64,000 nucleotides of DNA. Origin: Thiosocius sp963753845 (GTDB lineage: Bacteria > Pseudomonadota > Gammaproteobacteria > Chromatiales > Chromatiaceae). Position numbers and translations under genes: made by a program. This document shows positions 7,521-15,742 of this stretch, piece by piece (within the stretch, counting starts at the first letter, position 1; each line of letters begins with the position of its first letter). The stretch is taken from NCBI GenBank assembly GCA_963753845.1, contig CAVWEI010000026.1, forward strand, positions 186,001 through 250,000. Direction: 5' to 3'. The notes beneath the pieces are model-generated. The model searched no databases, was not told the DNA's origin, and worked only from the letters and a program-made list of their open reading frames with translations.

Positions 7521-9263
7521 TCAGCGGACCTTGACCTGCAGCATCTCCTCACCATTCTCATCCGTAAGATGTACGGCGCAGGCGATACAGGGGTCGAAGG
7601 AATGAATGGTGCGCAGGATCTCCACTGGCTGCTTTGGGTCTTCCAGTTCGTGGTTGTCCTGCAACGCAGCCTCATAGGCACCGGCCTGATTCTGGGAATC
7701 ACGTGGACCGGCGTTCCATGTGGAGGGTACGACAGCCTGGTAGTTGTCGATCTTCTGATCCTTGATCACGATGTAGTGTGCCAGGCCCCCACGCGGTGCC
7801 TCCATGATACCGACGCCCTTTGCCTCGCTCGGCCAGCTCGAAGGCTCCCAAAGCTTCTCGTTGAAGGTCCGGGTGTTGCCTGCCCGGATATTGGCCGTCA
7901 GCATGTCCATCCAGTCCTGCATCTTGTCGGCAATCAGCTTGGTCTCGAGCGTGCGTGCGGCCGTCCGGCCGAGCGTCGAGAACAATGCACGCTTGTCCAC
8001 CTCCAGGGCCCCCAGTGTGGAATCGACCAGCGCGCGCGTCGCATCGTCGCCCTTTGCGTACAGCAGGAGCACGCGCGCCAGCGGGCCGACCTCCATCGCC
8101 TTACCCTTCCAGCGAGGCGATTTGAGCCAGGAATAACCGTCTTCCACATTGAGCTGCTTGTAAGGTGTATCCGGGCCGCCGCGCCCCTTGTAGTCCAGGG
8201 TGGTCTCCCCCTCCCAGGGGTGCAGACCCTGATCCTTGCCGCCCTTGTAGTCGTACCAGCTGTGAGACACGAACTCCTGGATCTCACCCCCGGCACGCAC
8301 ATCGACCTCGTGCACCTCATCGAGATTGCGATCGAGAATCGCACCGGGTGGAATCCACCAGTTCATGGGATCACGCAGACCCGCTGCCTCGCCGGTCGAC
8401 GGAAAATCACCGTAAACCAGGAAATTGCCAAGCCCTTCGCCGCGATAGAACCAGTCTTTGTAGAACCCGGCCACCGCGATCGTGTCGGGTACGTAGACCT
8501 GATCGACGAACATGCGCATCTTGTCGATGACCGACTGCACCAGCGCCAGTTTGTTCGCGTTTATCGCAGAATCGGATTCGAGGTCGATTGGGTTCGGCGT
8601 GCCGCCCACCAGGAACATGGGGTGCGGGTTCTTGCCGCCGAACACTGCGTGCAGCTTGACCACGTCACGCTGCCACTCGAGCGCCTCGATGTAGTGTGAT
8701 ACTGCCATCAGATTGGCTTCGGGAGGCAGCTTGTACGCCGGGTGGCCCCAGTACGCCTTGGCAAAGATACCCAACTGTCCTGCATCGACGAACGTTTTGA
8801 GCTTCTTCTGCATGTCGGAGAAGTAACCCGGCGATGACTTGGGCCAGTTGGACAGACTCTGTGCCAGCTCCGATGTCGCCTTCGGATCCGCCTTGAGCGC
8901 AGACACCACGTCCACCCAGTCGAGTGCATGCAGGTGATAGAAGTGCATCACGTGATCGTGGACGTACTGTGCCGCAATCATCAGATTGCGGATCAGCTGG
9001 GCGTTCGCCGGAATCTCGTAGTTCAGCGCGTCTTCCACCGCGCGGACGGAGGCGATGCCATGCACCAGGGTGCAGACACCGCAGATGCGCTGAACGAAGG
9101 CCCAGGCATCGCGAGGGTCGCGACCACGCATGATGATTTCGATGCCACGCACCATGGTGCCGGCTGAATAAGCAGACTCGATCTGCTTGCCGTTCATCTG
9201 CGCCTCGATACGCAGGTGCCCTTCGATACGGGTTATCGGATCGACGACGACGCGTTCACTCAT
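7521..9263 (-). CDS. hynL: [NiFe] hydrogenase large subunit (HynL/HydL type)
   Basis: 580 residues carrying the NiFe active site. The N-terminal motif RICGVC gives Cys61 and Cys64; the C-terminal motif DPCIACAVH gives Cys559, Cys562 and His565. A 15-residue tail after His565 is the peptide removed by the maturation protease, encoded here as hupD. The order small subunit-isp1-isp2-large subunit matches the membrane-associated hydrogenase described in Thiocapsa and Allochromatium. An extra 151-residue gene separates it from isp2. The protein has no signal peptide, so it should be co-exported with the Tat-targeted small subunit. Confidence 0.95.
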   Translation of the reverse strand: MSERVVVDPITRIEGHLRIEAQMNGKQIESAYSAGTMVRGIEIIMRGRDPRDAWAFVQRICGVCTLVHGIASVRAVEDALNYEIPANAQLIRNLMIAAQYVHDHVMHFYHLHALDWVDVVSALKADPKATSELAQSLSNWPKSSPGYFSDMQKKLKTFVDAGQLGIFAKAYWGHPAYKLPPEANLMAVSHYIEALEWQRDVVKLHAVFGGKNPHPMFLVGGTPNPIDLESDSAINANKLALVQSVIDKMRMFVDQVYVPDTIAVAGFYKDWFYRGEGLGNFLVYGDFPSTGEAAGLRDPMNWWIPPGAILDRNLDEVHEVDVRAGGEIQEFVSHSWYDYKGGKDQGLHPWEGETTLDYKGRGGPDTPYKQLNVEDGYSWLKSPRWKGKAMEVGPLARVLLLYAKGDDATRALVDSTLGALEVDKRALFSTLGRTAARTLETKLIADKMQDWMDMLTANIRAGNTRTFNEKLWEPSSWPSEAKGVGIMEAPRGGLAHYIVIKDQKIDNYQAVVPSTWNAGPRDSQNQAGAYEAALQDNHELEDPKQPVEILRTIHSFDPCIACAVHLTDENGEEMLQVKVR

Positions 9264-9273
9264 GCGATTTTCC

Positions 9274-9729
9274 TCATGCGTCCAGATAGCTTTTCAGAAT
9301 GTTGTATTGCGCCTGACTCTCGCTGTCGTGATAATCCTCGTCCCCATCTGCGGCCAGGCAGGTACGTGCCATTCGTGCACTCATCGCTGCCTTCCAGGCC
9401 GGACCCTTGCCCTGCGATCGTCCCTCGGGTTCCACACAGGCCTCGGCGGCACGTGCCACGAAGTAAGCCGCCTGATCGCTCCATTCGCCATCCGAACCAC
9501 AACGCGTGTGCGCTTCCAGGCTGGCTGCCTTGATGGAACGACGGACCAGGTTCATGGCCTCCTCGCCGAGCTCGGCGTCCCTGGCCGCCGCAAGCGCATT
9601 GGCGACACGTGGATCCTCACTGAGTTCCAGGACATGTTCGACGAACAGGGCACCAACTGCCCGCTGCTGTGCAATGCCCAGTTCATTCAGCGCAGTGCGG
9701 AACTGTTTGTCATCGATGATCGTGCTCAT
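9274..9729 (-). CDS. Hypothetical protein inside the hydrogenase operon
   Basis: 151 residues, soluble and mainly helical, with no signal peptide or membrane helix. I do not recognise a family. It lies 10 bp upstream of hynL and overlaps the isp2 stop by one base, so it is translated as part of the operon. It has three cysteines, in RCG, ACVE and RTCL, not arranged as a cluster motif. Its position suggests a hydrogenase-specific chaperone or a partner of Isp2 or HynL. That is inference only. Confidence 0.8.
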   Translation of the reverse strand: MSTIIDDKQFRTALNELGIAQQRAVGALFVEHVLELSEDPRVANALAAARDAELGEEAMNLVRRSIKAASLEAHTRCGSDGEWSDQAAYFVARAAEACVEPEGRSQGKGPAWKAAMSARMARTCLAADGDEDYHDSESQAQYNILKSYLDA

Positions 9730-11006
9730 CAGGCCTGCTCCTTCTCGTCTTCGACCAGATGCTCGGCGAGCATCTCGGTCAGGCCGACGACCGGGATATC
9801 CATGCCGTTCTCTTCCAACCCTTCTTCCAGGGTCAGGCGGCAGTTGGCACAGGCGGTAACCAGCGTATCCACACCCAGAGCCTGCAGTTGCGACTTCTTG
9901 CGGTTGAACGCGGTCATCTTGAGTTCGTCGGCTCGTTCATTGGCACTGACGCCGCCGCCACCGCTGCAGCACCAGTTCATTGCACCGGCATCCTGCATCT
10001 CGACGAAGTTGCTGGCGATCCTGTTCAGCAGGTTGCGTGGCTGTTTGATCACGCCACCCTTGCGGGCGATCTGGCAGGGGTCGTGATAGGTCAACCGGGC
10101 GTCTTCCATGCCCTCGGTCTTGATCAGCCCCTGCTCGACGAACTCATCGAGCACTTCGAGGATGTGTTTCACCTCGAACTTGTAAGGGCGCCCAATCAGG
10201 TTCGCGCCATCCCAGCGGATCGCAGTGAATGCGTGACCGCACTCCGGGCTGATCACGGTCTTGACGCCCAGTTCCTCGGCAGCATCCACCACGCGGGTGA
10301 CGAGCTGCCTGGCGATGTCGGACGAACCGATCTGTACGCCGCTGTTGGTGGCCTCGAATGCATTGGAGGCAATGGTCCATGTCTTGCCGGCCTGCTTCAT
10401 GATGCGCGCGATGGCCTCCAGGTACTCCGGGAAGTTCATGATCTCCATCGATGACAACAGCACCAGGTACTCTGCACCCTTGACGTCGAGCGGGGCATCC
10501 AGCCCGGTGTCTTTCTGCAGATGTTTGATCTGCGCCTTGACCGCCGGCAGCTTGACGCCCATCGGGCTGCCGATCTCGACCGCACGGGTACTGGCACCTA
10601 TCAGCCCTTCCGGTGCATGGCCGGCGGCAACGAAACCCTCACGGATCTTGCGGATCATGTCGGAGATATCGTTACCGACCGGGCACACCAGCGAGCAACG
10701 ACCACACAACGAGCATCCGTCGTATACGAGGGTCTCCCAGTCGGTGAAGGTCTCCTCGTCGACAGGCTTGGATAAGCCCAGCATTGCCCTGGCCTTACCG
10801 AACAAGGTGAACTCACTCTCCCAGATGCGGCGCATCGGTTCGACCTTGTTGATCGGCGTGTACCTGGGGTCACCGGTCTCGGTGTAAAACAGGCAGGCCT
10901 CGGCGCAAAGCCCGCAGTGCACGCAGGCGCTGAAAAAGCTCGCAACAGGCGCGTCAATCTGCCCCTTGATGAACTGAATACCCTTTTCAACAGAGGGCGC
11001 ACTCAT
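9729..11006 (-). CDS. isp2: Isp2: HdrD/DsrK-like iron-sulfur protein of hydrogenase
   Basis: 425 residues. Near the N-terminus are two [4Fe-4S] motifs, CVHCGLCAEAC and CSLCGRCSLVCPVG. The C-terminal half is a CCG domain of the heterodisulfide-reductase type, with DPCQ, WCCSGGGG and ACANCR. Such domains bind a non-cubane cluster that reacts with thiols or disulfides. It overlaps isp1 by 4 bp. In this hydrogenase class Isp1/Isp2 take electrons from HynSL. The similarity to DsrK, whose partner is DsrC, matters because a DsrC-like gene lies in the same run (13444-13833). Confidence 0.92.
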   Translation of the reverse strand: MSAPSVEKGIQFIKGQIDAPVASFFSACVHCGLCAEACLFYTETGDPRYTPINKVEPMRRIWESEFTLFGKARAMLGLSKPVDEETFTDWETLVYDGCSLCGRCSLVCPVGNDISDMIRKIREGFVAAGHAPEGLIGASTRAVEIGSPMGVKLPAVKAQIKHLQKDTGLDAPLDVKGAEYLVLLSSMEIMNFPEYLEAIARIMKQAGKTWTIASNAFEATNSGVQIGSSDIARQLVTRVVDAAEELGVKTVISPECGHAFTAIRWDGANLIGRPYKFEVKHILEVLDEFVEQGLIKTEGMEDARLTYHDPCQIARKGGVIKQPRNLLNRIASNFVEMQDAGAMNWCCSGGGGVSANERADELKMTAFNRKKSQLQALGVDTLVTACANCRLTLEEGLEENGMDIPVVGLTEMLAEHLVEDEKEQA

Positions 11007-11662
11007 GATTCCACTCCTCTCCGACCGGCCTGGTAGCCCTGGTACCAGCGGGCCATGGCAAAACTGAACATATGAGTGAGCTTGCTGAATGGCGCAACGA
11101 CCAGCAGCAGTTCGACGCTGAGCAGATGCAAGGCGAGCATCAGGGTGTAAGGCCCGACCAGGTGGTTATAGGCAAGATATCCACTCAGCACCGGCAGCAG
11201 GGTGACCGTCCAGGCGACATAGTCCCCCGGGGTGCTGAGAAAACGCATCACCTTGTTATTGAGTCTGATCACCAGTGCAGCGATCAGCGAGACGATGGTG
11301 ATGGCACCAACCGCGTCGATCACGCCGGAAGGCAGCGCCGGCCAGCCGAACCCGAGGAACGACTGGAACAGCACGATGTGCGGACCGTACAGAAAAAGCA
11401 CGATGAAAAAGCCAAGGTGCAGGACGTAGCCGTTGATTATCCGCAACGGTTCCTTGTCAAACAGCGTCTTGCGCGGGAAGGTGCGGCTGATTACCGTGCG
11501 AATGGCGCCTGTCGGACCGCTGCCACGCGGTGCGGACAGATCGGGCTTCTTGCCAAGGCTGACGATCTCCAGCAGCCGCAGCAACATGCCGGCCACGAAT
11601 ACAGTCAGTGCGATATCGAACCCCGGACCCCGAGCCCAGGCGAGTAGCTCAATGGCATCCAT
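11003..11662 (-). CDS. isp1: Isp1: membrane cytochrome b-like subunit of hydrogenase
   Basis: 219 residues with about five membrane helices and several membrane-embedded histidines (HLGFFIVLF, HIVLF, HLVGPY, HLLSVE). This fits the NarI/DsrM-like haem b family that carries electrons between the periplasmic hydrogenase and the quinone pool or the cytoplasmic Isp2. It lies 3 bp after hynS and overlaps isp2 by 4 bp, so the three are translationally coupled. Confidence 0.9.
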   Translation of the reverse strand: MDAIELLAWARGPGFDIALTVFVAGMLLRLLEIVSLGKKPDLSAPRGSGPTGAIRTVISRTFPRKTLFDKEPLRIINGYVLHLGFFIVLFLYGPHIVLFQSFLGFGWPALPSGVIDAVGAITIVSLIAALVIRLNNKVMRFLSTPGDYVAWTVTLLPVLSGYLAYNHLVGPYTLMLALHLLSVELLLVVAPFSKLTHMFSFAMARWYQGYQAGRRGVES

Positions 11663-11665
11663 GGA

Positions 11666-12757
11666 CTATGACTCCTTCGTAAGGTCTTTTACGGTGATGG
11701 TTTCGCGATTGTCGACCGCTGCAGACTTGCGTTTGCGGTTCAGGACGGCAGCCGCCGCACCGATCGCAAGGCCGGCCGCGCCTGCTGTGAGGACGGTTTC
11801 GCCGACACTGGTGAGCGGCATGGATAGCGACTTGTAAAAGCCTCCAGCATCCCAGAACTTGGGTTCCGAGCAACCGATGCAACCGTGGCCGGCCTCGATA
11901 GGCCAGCTGGCGCCCTGGTTCCATTTCGCCGTGGCACAGGCGTTGTAGGTGGTCGGGCCCTTGCAACCCAGCTTGAACAGACACCAGCCCTTGCGCGCGC
12001 CTTCGTCATCGAAAGTCTCGGCGAACTTGCCGCGCTCGTAGAACGGACGGCGATAGCAACGGTCGTGGATCGTCTGACCGTAGAAAACCTTCGGCCGCTT
12101 GAAGTCGTCCAGTTCGGGCAGGCGACCGAACGTCAGAAAGTGGGCCAACACGCCGGTGATCACTGTCGGGATGGGCGGACAACCCGGCACATTGACGATT
12201 GGCTTGTCTTTGATGATGTCCTCGACAGAAACCGCCCCGGTCGGGTTCGGCTTGGCCATGGGCAGACCGCCGAACGCGGCGCAGGTACCAACCGAGATGA
12301 TCGCCGCCGCGCCCTCGGCTACCTGTTTCAGCATCTCCAGATTGCTTATCCCGGCGATCGCGGAGTAGTTGCCGTCCTCACCCAGGGGAATCGAGCCGTC
12401 TACCACCAGCAGGTACTTGCCCCAGTTCTCCTTCATGGCCTCTTCACGGGCATGTTCCGCGCCGTCGCCGGCCGCTGCCTGCAAAGTGTGGTGATAATCG
12501 AGCGAGATATGATCGAAGATCAGGCCTTCCAGCGTGGGGGCATGGCTGCGAGTCAGCGATTCGGTGCAGCCCGTGCACTCCTGAAACGAGAGCCAGATCA
12601 CGGACGGTCTCCGGGCCTGCCCCAGCGCGGCCGCGACCTTCGGTATCATGATCGGGGGCAGGGCCATCATGGAGGCCGTGACCGCACAGAACTTCATGAA
12701 GCCACGGCGCGACACGCCACGTTGCCGCAGGCGTTCACTGAGCGTTAATTCATCCAC
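11666..12757 (-). CDS. hynS: [NiFe] hydrogenase small subunit (HynS/HydS type)
   Basis: 363 residues. A Tat signal (SRRGFMK, Arg17-Arg18) opens the protein. The proximal-cluster motif ECTGC (Cys61, Cys64) follows, with further cluster cysteines in GTCAAFGG, GCPPIP, DRCYRR, GWCLFKLGC and GCIGC. A C-terminal hydrophobic helix (about 320-345) followed by basic residues anchors it in the membrane. It passes electrons from the NiFe site through three Fe-S clusters. It is the first structural gene of hynS-isp1-isp2-orf-hynL-hypE. Confidence 0.95.
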   Translation of the reverse strand: MDELTLSERLRQRGVSRRGFMKFCAVTASMMALPPIMIPKVAAALGQARRPSVIWLSFQECTGCTESLTRSHAPTLEGLIFDHISLDYHHTLQAAAGDGAEHAREEAMKENWGKYLLVVDGSIPLGEDGNYSAIAGISNLEMLKQVAEGAAAIISVGTCAAFGGLPMAKPNPTGAVSVEDIIKDKPIVNVPGCPPIPTVITGVLAHFLTFGRLPELDDFKRPKVFYGQTIHDRCYRRPFYERGKFAETFDDEGARKGWCLFKLGCKGPTTYNACATAKWNQGASWPIEAGHGCIGCSEPKFWDAGGFYKSLSMPLTSVGETVLTAGAAGLAIGAAAAVLNRKRKSAAVDNRETITVKDLTKES

Positions 12758-13183
12758 CTTTGGCTACTCCTGCTGCTTGGTGAGTTGGTGTTCCGCGTCG
12801 AAAGGCATCTTGCCCTTTCGCCATCACCCAGCCCGGGCGCCGGGGAGCCTGTGAGCGACAATTCGACTGTCGCCGGCTCGCCATGTGTTGTGGGGCAGCT
12901 CTGGGGGAGGGAAATCCGGTTGAGAGGTAGCGACAGGTCGCGCGCCGAACGGACCGCTGGTCCCTCGACTTTGACGTTAATTGCGTCCAGACCCGACACG
13001 TTGCGGCTCCATTTAAGGTCGTGATGTAGGCGTTAACCTATGCGCGACATATTAGCGTGGGCACAAACAGGCTTTTCTGACCTATATCAGCTTTCTCTTA
13101 AATTGAGCGCGGGGGTGGGTTATCTCTGGGGAATTGCCACAGGGGTTAGGTCGTTTCCGTTGCTTTGCGTCTGGATCGACGAA
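12758..13183. other. Non-coding region upstream of hynS
   Basis: About 426 bp without a credible gene. A small inverted repeat GCGACA/TGTCGC lies around 12852-12870. An AT-richer segment at about 13040-13110 could hold the hydrogenase promoter on the minus strand, but no clear sigma-70 or sigma-54 boxes could be fixed. The MITE-like element begins at its right end. Confidence 0.4.
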
Positions 13184-13352
13184 CTAGGAGTCTGCGCGGT
13201 AGAACTGGCGGTAGCCGAGGGTTTCCCAGTTCGAGTGCGGTTTGGTGGTCGTTTGAGGAGCATAGTGGGCGCTACGTGACGAAAATGAACGCCGGAGCGC
13301 GCCGGAGTGGGGAAGCCGCAGGGCCTCCATGTTCTGCCGCGCAGACTCCTAG
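13184..13352. mobile_element. MITE-like element with 22-bp terminal inverted repeats
   Basis: The 22-bp arms at 13184-13205 and 13331-13352 are inverted copies with one mismatch; the left arm begins CTAGGAGTCTGCGCGG. The outermost CTAG is present at both ends and could be a 4-bp target duplication. The 169-bp unit encodes nothing recognisable. A short element with good terminal repeats and no transposase is what defines a MITE, presumably moved by a full-length IS elsewhere in the genome. It sits between the dsrC-like gene and hynS. Confidence 0.65.
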
Positions 13353-13443
13353 CCTGGGTCACGCACCCGAAAGGGCAGGAAATCGCGCGGACCCCCTGCC
13401 CTGGTCTTGCATCGAGGCGCGCGGGGCCCTGGACGCCGGGGTG

Positions 13444-13833
13444 TCAGCCGCAGCTCCTGCCAACCGGGGCCGGCAGACCGGCGTACCTGCAGGCGGTTTT
13501 TGCCCCGTTCGGGAACAGTTTCTTGATATAGCTTCGTTTCCAGCGGCAGTCATTCTGATCTTTGCACAGATTGCGCGCGAGCACCGGCAACTCCGGGGCC
13601 ACTTGAAACTCGGCATAGAAACGATTCAGGAAATCGATCAGTATCCAGTGGTCGTCGCCCAGTTCCAGTCCATCGACCTGCGCCATATGTTCAGTAACCG
13701 CGGTCGTCCAGTCTGCCGGATCAACCAGATACCCTTCCCAGTCGACCGCTATGGAACGACCTTCGACTTCGAGTACCGTTTTTTCCAGCGGGGTCAGTCG
13801 ATCCCTTTGGCCCTGTACTTCTTCCATCCTCAT
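13444..13833 (-). CDS. DsrC/TusE-family sulfur-carrier protein with lengthened cysteine arm
   Basis: 129 residues from an ATG with a GGGAGG site 6 bp upstream. The fold signature is clear: DWEGYLVDPADW near residue 31, DHWILIDFLNRFY in the middle, and a C-terminal arm CRYAGLPAPVGRSCG. DsrC proteins carry two arm cysteines separated by ten residues, the last being penultimate. Here the last is still penultimate but the gap is twelve. DsrC carries sulfur as a trisulfide that the HdrD-like DsrK reduces. It is encoded upstream of hynS with the Isp2 (DsrK-like) hydrogenase. Extra cysteines lie in LCKDQNDC. Confidence 0.88.
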   Translation of the reverse strand: MRMEEVQGQRDRLTPLEKTVLEVEGRSIAVDWEGYLVDPADWTTAVTEHMAQVDGLELGDDHWILIDFLNRFYAEFQVAPELPVLARNLCKDQNDCRWKRSYIKKLFPNGAKTACRYAGLPAPVGRSCG

Positions 13834-14103
13834 CGCACACCTCCCACTTCTTCGAGCAGTGAGTCAAAAATGCTGGCTCCTTCACGCTTAAAACTAGCAG
13901 TTTCCGGGCACGAAGAAACCGGGCATGGCCACTCTCGTTGAGTTTTGTTTGATCCAGGGACAAGAAGGGTGATTTAGCCATCTCAAATCGAGCACTAATT
14001 ACTGATATAATCAAACACTTATTGATATCTCGGTCGGCCGATATGCAGATATTCGTGCGAGATGCCGGGAAACCGTCACCGAACGCACAGGCCCCTGCCG
14101 CGC

Positions 14104-14541
14104 TCAGAATGAGTCGTCGGACAGACCTTCCGGAGCGGCATTCCTGCCTTTGAGTTCCTCAAGGCCTTCGGCAATATCCTCTTTCGGTGTGACCAGGATC
14201 TCAGGTATCCGCGCAACCTCGATGTGCAGCGTGAGCCGGCGCCCCTCGGCGTCCTTGTGCTCTACCAGCCAGACCGCCGGGATAGCCGTTTCCTGAATCA
14301 GGGTGGGCCCAAAGGCGTTCAGGGTGGCACTCACCTCGCCCTCGCCCAGCCGGTGACGGAGGTCCTGCTCGTCCTGTTTGCTGAATGGCATGGCACCAAG
14401 ATCGATTACCGTGGCCGCACCACCGGCCATCAGATCCTGCAGCGCCTGTTCGATCTGCAGCATCAGGGGCTTGAGGTTTTCCGTCCGAAAAGTCCCGTCT
14501 GACTGTCCCAAGACCACCGGAATTGAATCGAAACCGCTCAT
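14104..14541 (-). CDS. hupH: HupH-like hydrogenase expression/formation protein
   Basis: 145 residues resembling the C-terminal conserved domain of HupH: a central ALQDLMAGGAATVIDLGAMP segment, then the EVSATLNAFGPTLIQETAIP region leading to a VWLVEHKD strand. Family members are needed for maturation of uptake hydrogenases; the exact step is not settled. It is short, so only the conserved domain is present. It lies between hupD and the dsrC-like gene on the minus strand. Confidence 0.75.
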   Translation of the reverse strand: MSGFDSIPVVLGQSDGTFRTENLKPLMLQIEQALQDLMAGGAATVIDLGAMPFSKQDEQDLRHRLGEGEVSATLNAFGPTLIQETAIPAVWLVEHKDAEGRRLTLHIEVARIPEILVTPKEDIAEGLEELKGRNAAPEGLSDDSF

Positions 14542-14629
14542 AATTTTCTCACCGCAAACGTTTGCAGGGGTGTCGCCGCTTCCGGCACATGACCTGAATC
14601 AAGACTCCCGGCAGTATATTAGTAGATAA

Positions 14630-15097
14630 TTAATGACGCCAGCGCCTTGCAAGGTCGAGCGCCATAGCGGCTACCCGGGCAATCGCCGGGGCCACCGTGG
14701 CGCTCGGGAACTCACCCCAGCCCAGGGATTCGGGTTCCACGCCGATCAATGCGCGATGCTCGGGGAATGTACCGGAAAGACGGGCGATGTCGAACAGATC
14801 CATCAAGCCGACCTCGTGCACGCTGGCCCGGTTGCCGGTCAGGTAGCGGTCCATATCGTCGCCTTCGACACAGCGGATGCTGCCCGCCGGATCACCGAAG
14901 CGCGCGGCGTCAACGACAATGAGGTTGTCGTGCTCTGCGATCGGTTCGGCTAGAGTGAAGCTGAGCGTACCACCGTCGAGATAGGTGACCTCCGGTTCAC
15001 CCTGGTGGTGTTCCTCGAGGTAGCGAACCACGTGGACCCCGACCCCCTCGTCGGTGAGCAGGTTGTTGCCGATGCCGAGGATAAGCGTTGTGGGCAT
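14630..15097 (-). CDS. hupD: Hydrogenase maturation endopeptidase (HupD/HyaD/HybD family)
   Basis: 155 residues from the ATG at 15097 (MPTTLILGIGNNLLTDEGVG). Glu17 in TDEG, the aspartate in VVDAARFGDP and the histidine in SVHEVGL correspond to the nickel-sensing residues of HybD. The protease removes the C-terminal tail of the large subunit after nickel insertion; here that means the 15 residues after His565 of HynL. It is the first gene of the minus-strand operon, 56 bp from the divergent hypC. Confidence 0.9.
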   Translation of the reverse strand: MPTTLILGIGNNLLTDEGVGVHVVRYLEEHHQGEPEVTYLDGGTLSFTLAEPIAEHDNLIVVDAARFGDPAGSIRCVEGDDMDRYLTGNRASVHEVGLMDLFDIARLSGTFPEHRALIGVEPESLGWGEFPSATVAPAIARVAAMALDLARRWRH

Positions 15098-15153
15098 GCA
15101 GTTGGTGACCTTGAGAAAGTGCAAAGTTAACTCAGAGGCTAAATTAGCAGATC
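15098..15153. promoter_or_regulatory. Divergent hupD/hypC intergenic region
   Basis: Only 56 bp separate the hupD and hypC start codons, so any promoters for the two arms must overlap here or lie inside the neighbouring genes. TTAACT and TAAATTAG stretches are visible but no box pair is convincing. Confidence 0.4.
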
Positions 15154-15384
15154 ATGTGTCTTGGCATCCCGATGCAAATCAAAGAGATCGACGGCTTCAA
15201 TGCGCTCTGCGAGGCGAAGGGCGTTGAACGTGAGGTGAGCCTGTTCATGCTCCAGCATGAACCCCTGGCGGAGGATGATTTCGTCATCGTGCACGTCGGC
15301 TACGCGATCCAGAAGGTATCCCCCGAAGAGGCCGCCACGGCTTGGGAGATCTACGACGAGATGCTGGCAGGCGGCCATGCATGA
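15154..15384 (+). CDS. hypC: Hydrogenase assembly chaperone HypC
   Basis: 76 residues beginning MCLGIPMQ, with the essential Cys2 that holds the Fe(CN)2CO unit together with HypD and then docks on the large-subunit precursor. The segment DFVIVHVGYAIQKV is the family core. It overlaps hypA by 8 bp and opens the hypCABD run. Confidence 0.95.
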   Translation: MCLGIPMQIKEIDGFNALCEAKGVEREVSLFMLQHEPLAEDDFVIVHVGYAIQKVSPEEAATAWEIYDEMLAGGHA

Positions 15385-15733
15385 ACTGGCGGTCTGCCAG
15401 GGCCTGATGAACCAGGTCGAGCAGATCGCACGACGCGAGAACGCCGAGTGTGTCACGCGCATTCTGTTGAGCGTGGGTCCGCTTTCCGGCGTGGAGGCCC
15501 AGTTGCTGATCGATGCATTCTCCATCGCCTCTGCCGGCACGGTTGCAGAAGGGGCGGTACTGGTCATCGAGGAACAGGCCGTGCGGGTCAAGTGCCTGAG
15601 CTGTGGCGCCGAATCCGATGTCCGCCCGAACAGGCTGCTGTGCGGTTCCTGCGGTGACTTTCGAACCCGACTCATCAGCGGTGACGAGATGATGTTGATG
15701 AGCCTCGAACTGGAAAGGCGCGAAAACGCCTGA
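15377..15733 (+). CDS. hypA: Hydrogenase nickel-incorporation protein HypA
   Basis: 118 residues starting MHELAV; the N-terminal Met-His-Glu binds nickel. Two CXXC pairs, CLSCG and CGSCG, form the structural zinc site. HypA passes nickel, with HypB, into the large subunit. The start at 15377 lies inside hypC, as is common for this pair; upstream in-frame sequence is antisense-like and not part of the protein. Confidence 0.95.
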   Translation: MHELAVCQGLMNQVEQIARRENAECVTRILLSVGPLSGVEAQLLIDAFSIASAGTVAEGAVLVIEEQAVRVKCLSCGAESDVRPNRLLCGSCGDFRTRLISGDEMMLMSLELERRENA

Positions 15734-15742
15734 GGAGTACAG

